Positions 63,869 through 64,000 of a stretch of DNA of 64,000 bases are shown piece by piece. The stretch lies in assembly GCA_963921935.1 (NCBI GenBank), contig OY998175.1, positions 176,673,262-176,737,261 of the forward strand. Reading direction: 5' to 3'. A model generated the notes under the pieces. The model did not search any database. It worked only from the letters and a program-made list of their open reading frames with translations, and was not told the origin of the DNA. Position 1 is the first letter of the stretch, and each line of letters begins with the position of its first letter. Position numbers and translations under genes: made by a program. This DNA is from Galeruca laticollis. Lineage: Eukaryota > Arthropoda > Insecta > Coleoptera > Chrysomelidae.

Positions 63869-64000
63869 ATGGCGGAATTAAGAGCAGAATTGGAAGATCG
63901 TGAGTTGGAAACGTCCGGTAAGAAAAGCGAATTAGTAGAAAGACTTGAAGTGGCACTGGAAAATGATGGCTTTGATCCAGAATCATTTTTATTCAATGAC
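63869..64000 (+). CDS. Gag of a second Gypsy copy, 5' end only (cut by window edge)
   Basis: The sequence matches the start of the minus-strand Gag (SAP region: AELRAELEDRELETSGKKSE) with a few base differences. A 14-bp deletion removes the first ATG used in the other copy (near 63842-63845). The next in-frame ATG is at 63869, so translation could still start eight codons later. The rest lies outside the window. Confidence 0.75.
   Translation, partial: MAELRAELEDRELETSGKKSELVERLEVALENDGFDPESFLFND

Noticed and set aside
63719..64000. Head-to-head Gypsy junction as a simple mirrored-read artefact
   Set aside because: The two halves differ by base changes and a 14-bp deletion. An assembly error is still possible and is noted in the finding.

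Overview
The window is AT-rich eukaryotic DNA, crowded with transposable elements and almost certainly from an insect. A beetle-like genome is my guess, but the sequence does not fix the order. The evidence is GT/AG introns in the one host-type gene, a rosa-type (DD41D) mariner, a P element, a Penelope-like element with a GIY-YIG nuclease, and Gypsy, Copia and Jockey retroelements. I saw no bacterial operon, CRISPR array, rRNA or tRNA.

Layout. 0-1 kb: a decayed PIF/Harbinger element (nuclease and MADF partner). 1.5-11.5 kb: foldback repeats, a broken hAT-like transposase, palindromic MITEs, and long arrays of a 10-bp GGTAATTTTT repeat. 12.5-18.1 kb: a three-level nest in which a FLYWCH/MULE transposon (15100-17074) sits inside a DD82E Tc1/mariner-type transposon (13181-17369), which splits a Crypton-type tyrosine-recombinase gene. 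18.8-28.7 kb: the first five exons of a TDP1-like DNA-repair gene (minus strand), its introns swollen by Copia, piggyBac and other insertions. 29.5-40.5 kb: an 11-kb P element with intact termini and 8-bp target duplication, itself hit by a non-LTR retrotransposon (31.3-35.4 kb) and a Penelope-like element (37.6-39.5 kb). 41.9-43.1 kb: a Jockey fragment. 45.0-47.9 kb: a second MULE with a 9-bp duplication. 50.5-51.8 kb: a rosa mariner with an uninterrupted transposase. 53.5-56.2 kb: a second, compact copy of the same five TDP1 exons. 56.4-57.4 kb: a non-coding inverted-repeat element. 57.8-63.8 kb: a Gypsy element (minus strand), joined head to head with a second copy that runs off the right edge.

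The most unusual content is the 3' end of the Gypsy pol gene. Past the integrase it carries a TARG1/Poa1-like macro domain, split by one frameshift, and then a CCCH zinc finger. Other notable points are hammerhead-ribozyme-like motifs in the Penelope terminal repeats, an A-AAA-AAC slippery site exactly where non-LTR ORF1 meets ORF2, and a PBZ zinc finger on the TDP1-like gene.

These genes do not form one pathway. Almost every coding region belongs to a separate mobile element, and the value of the window is the readable order of insertions. Target-site duplications, and two filled/empty comparisons within the window, support that order. All boundaries and homologies were read by eye; no database search was run.
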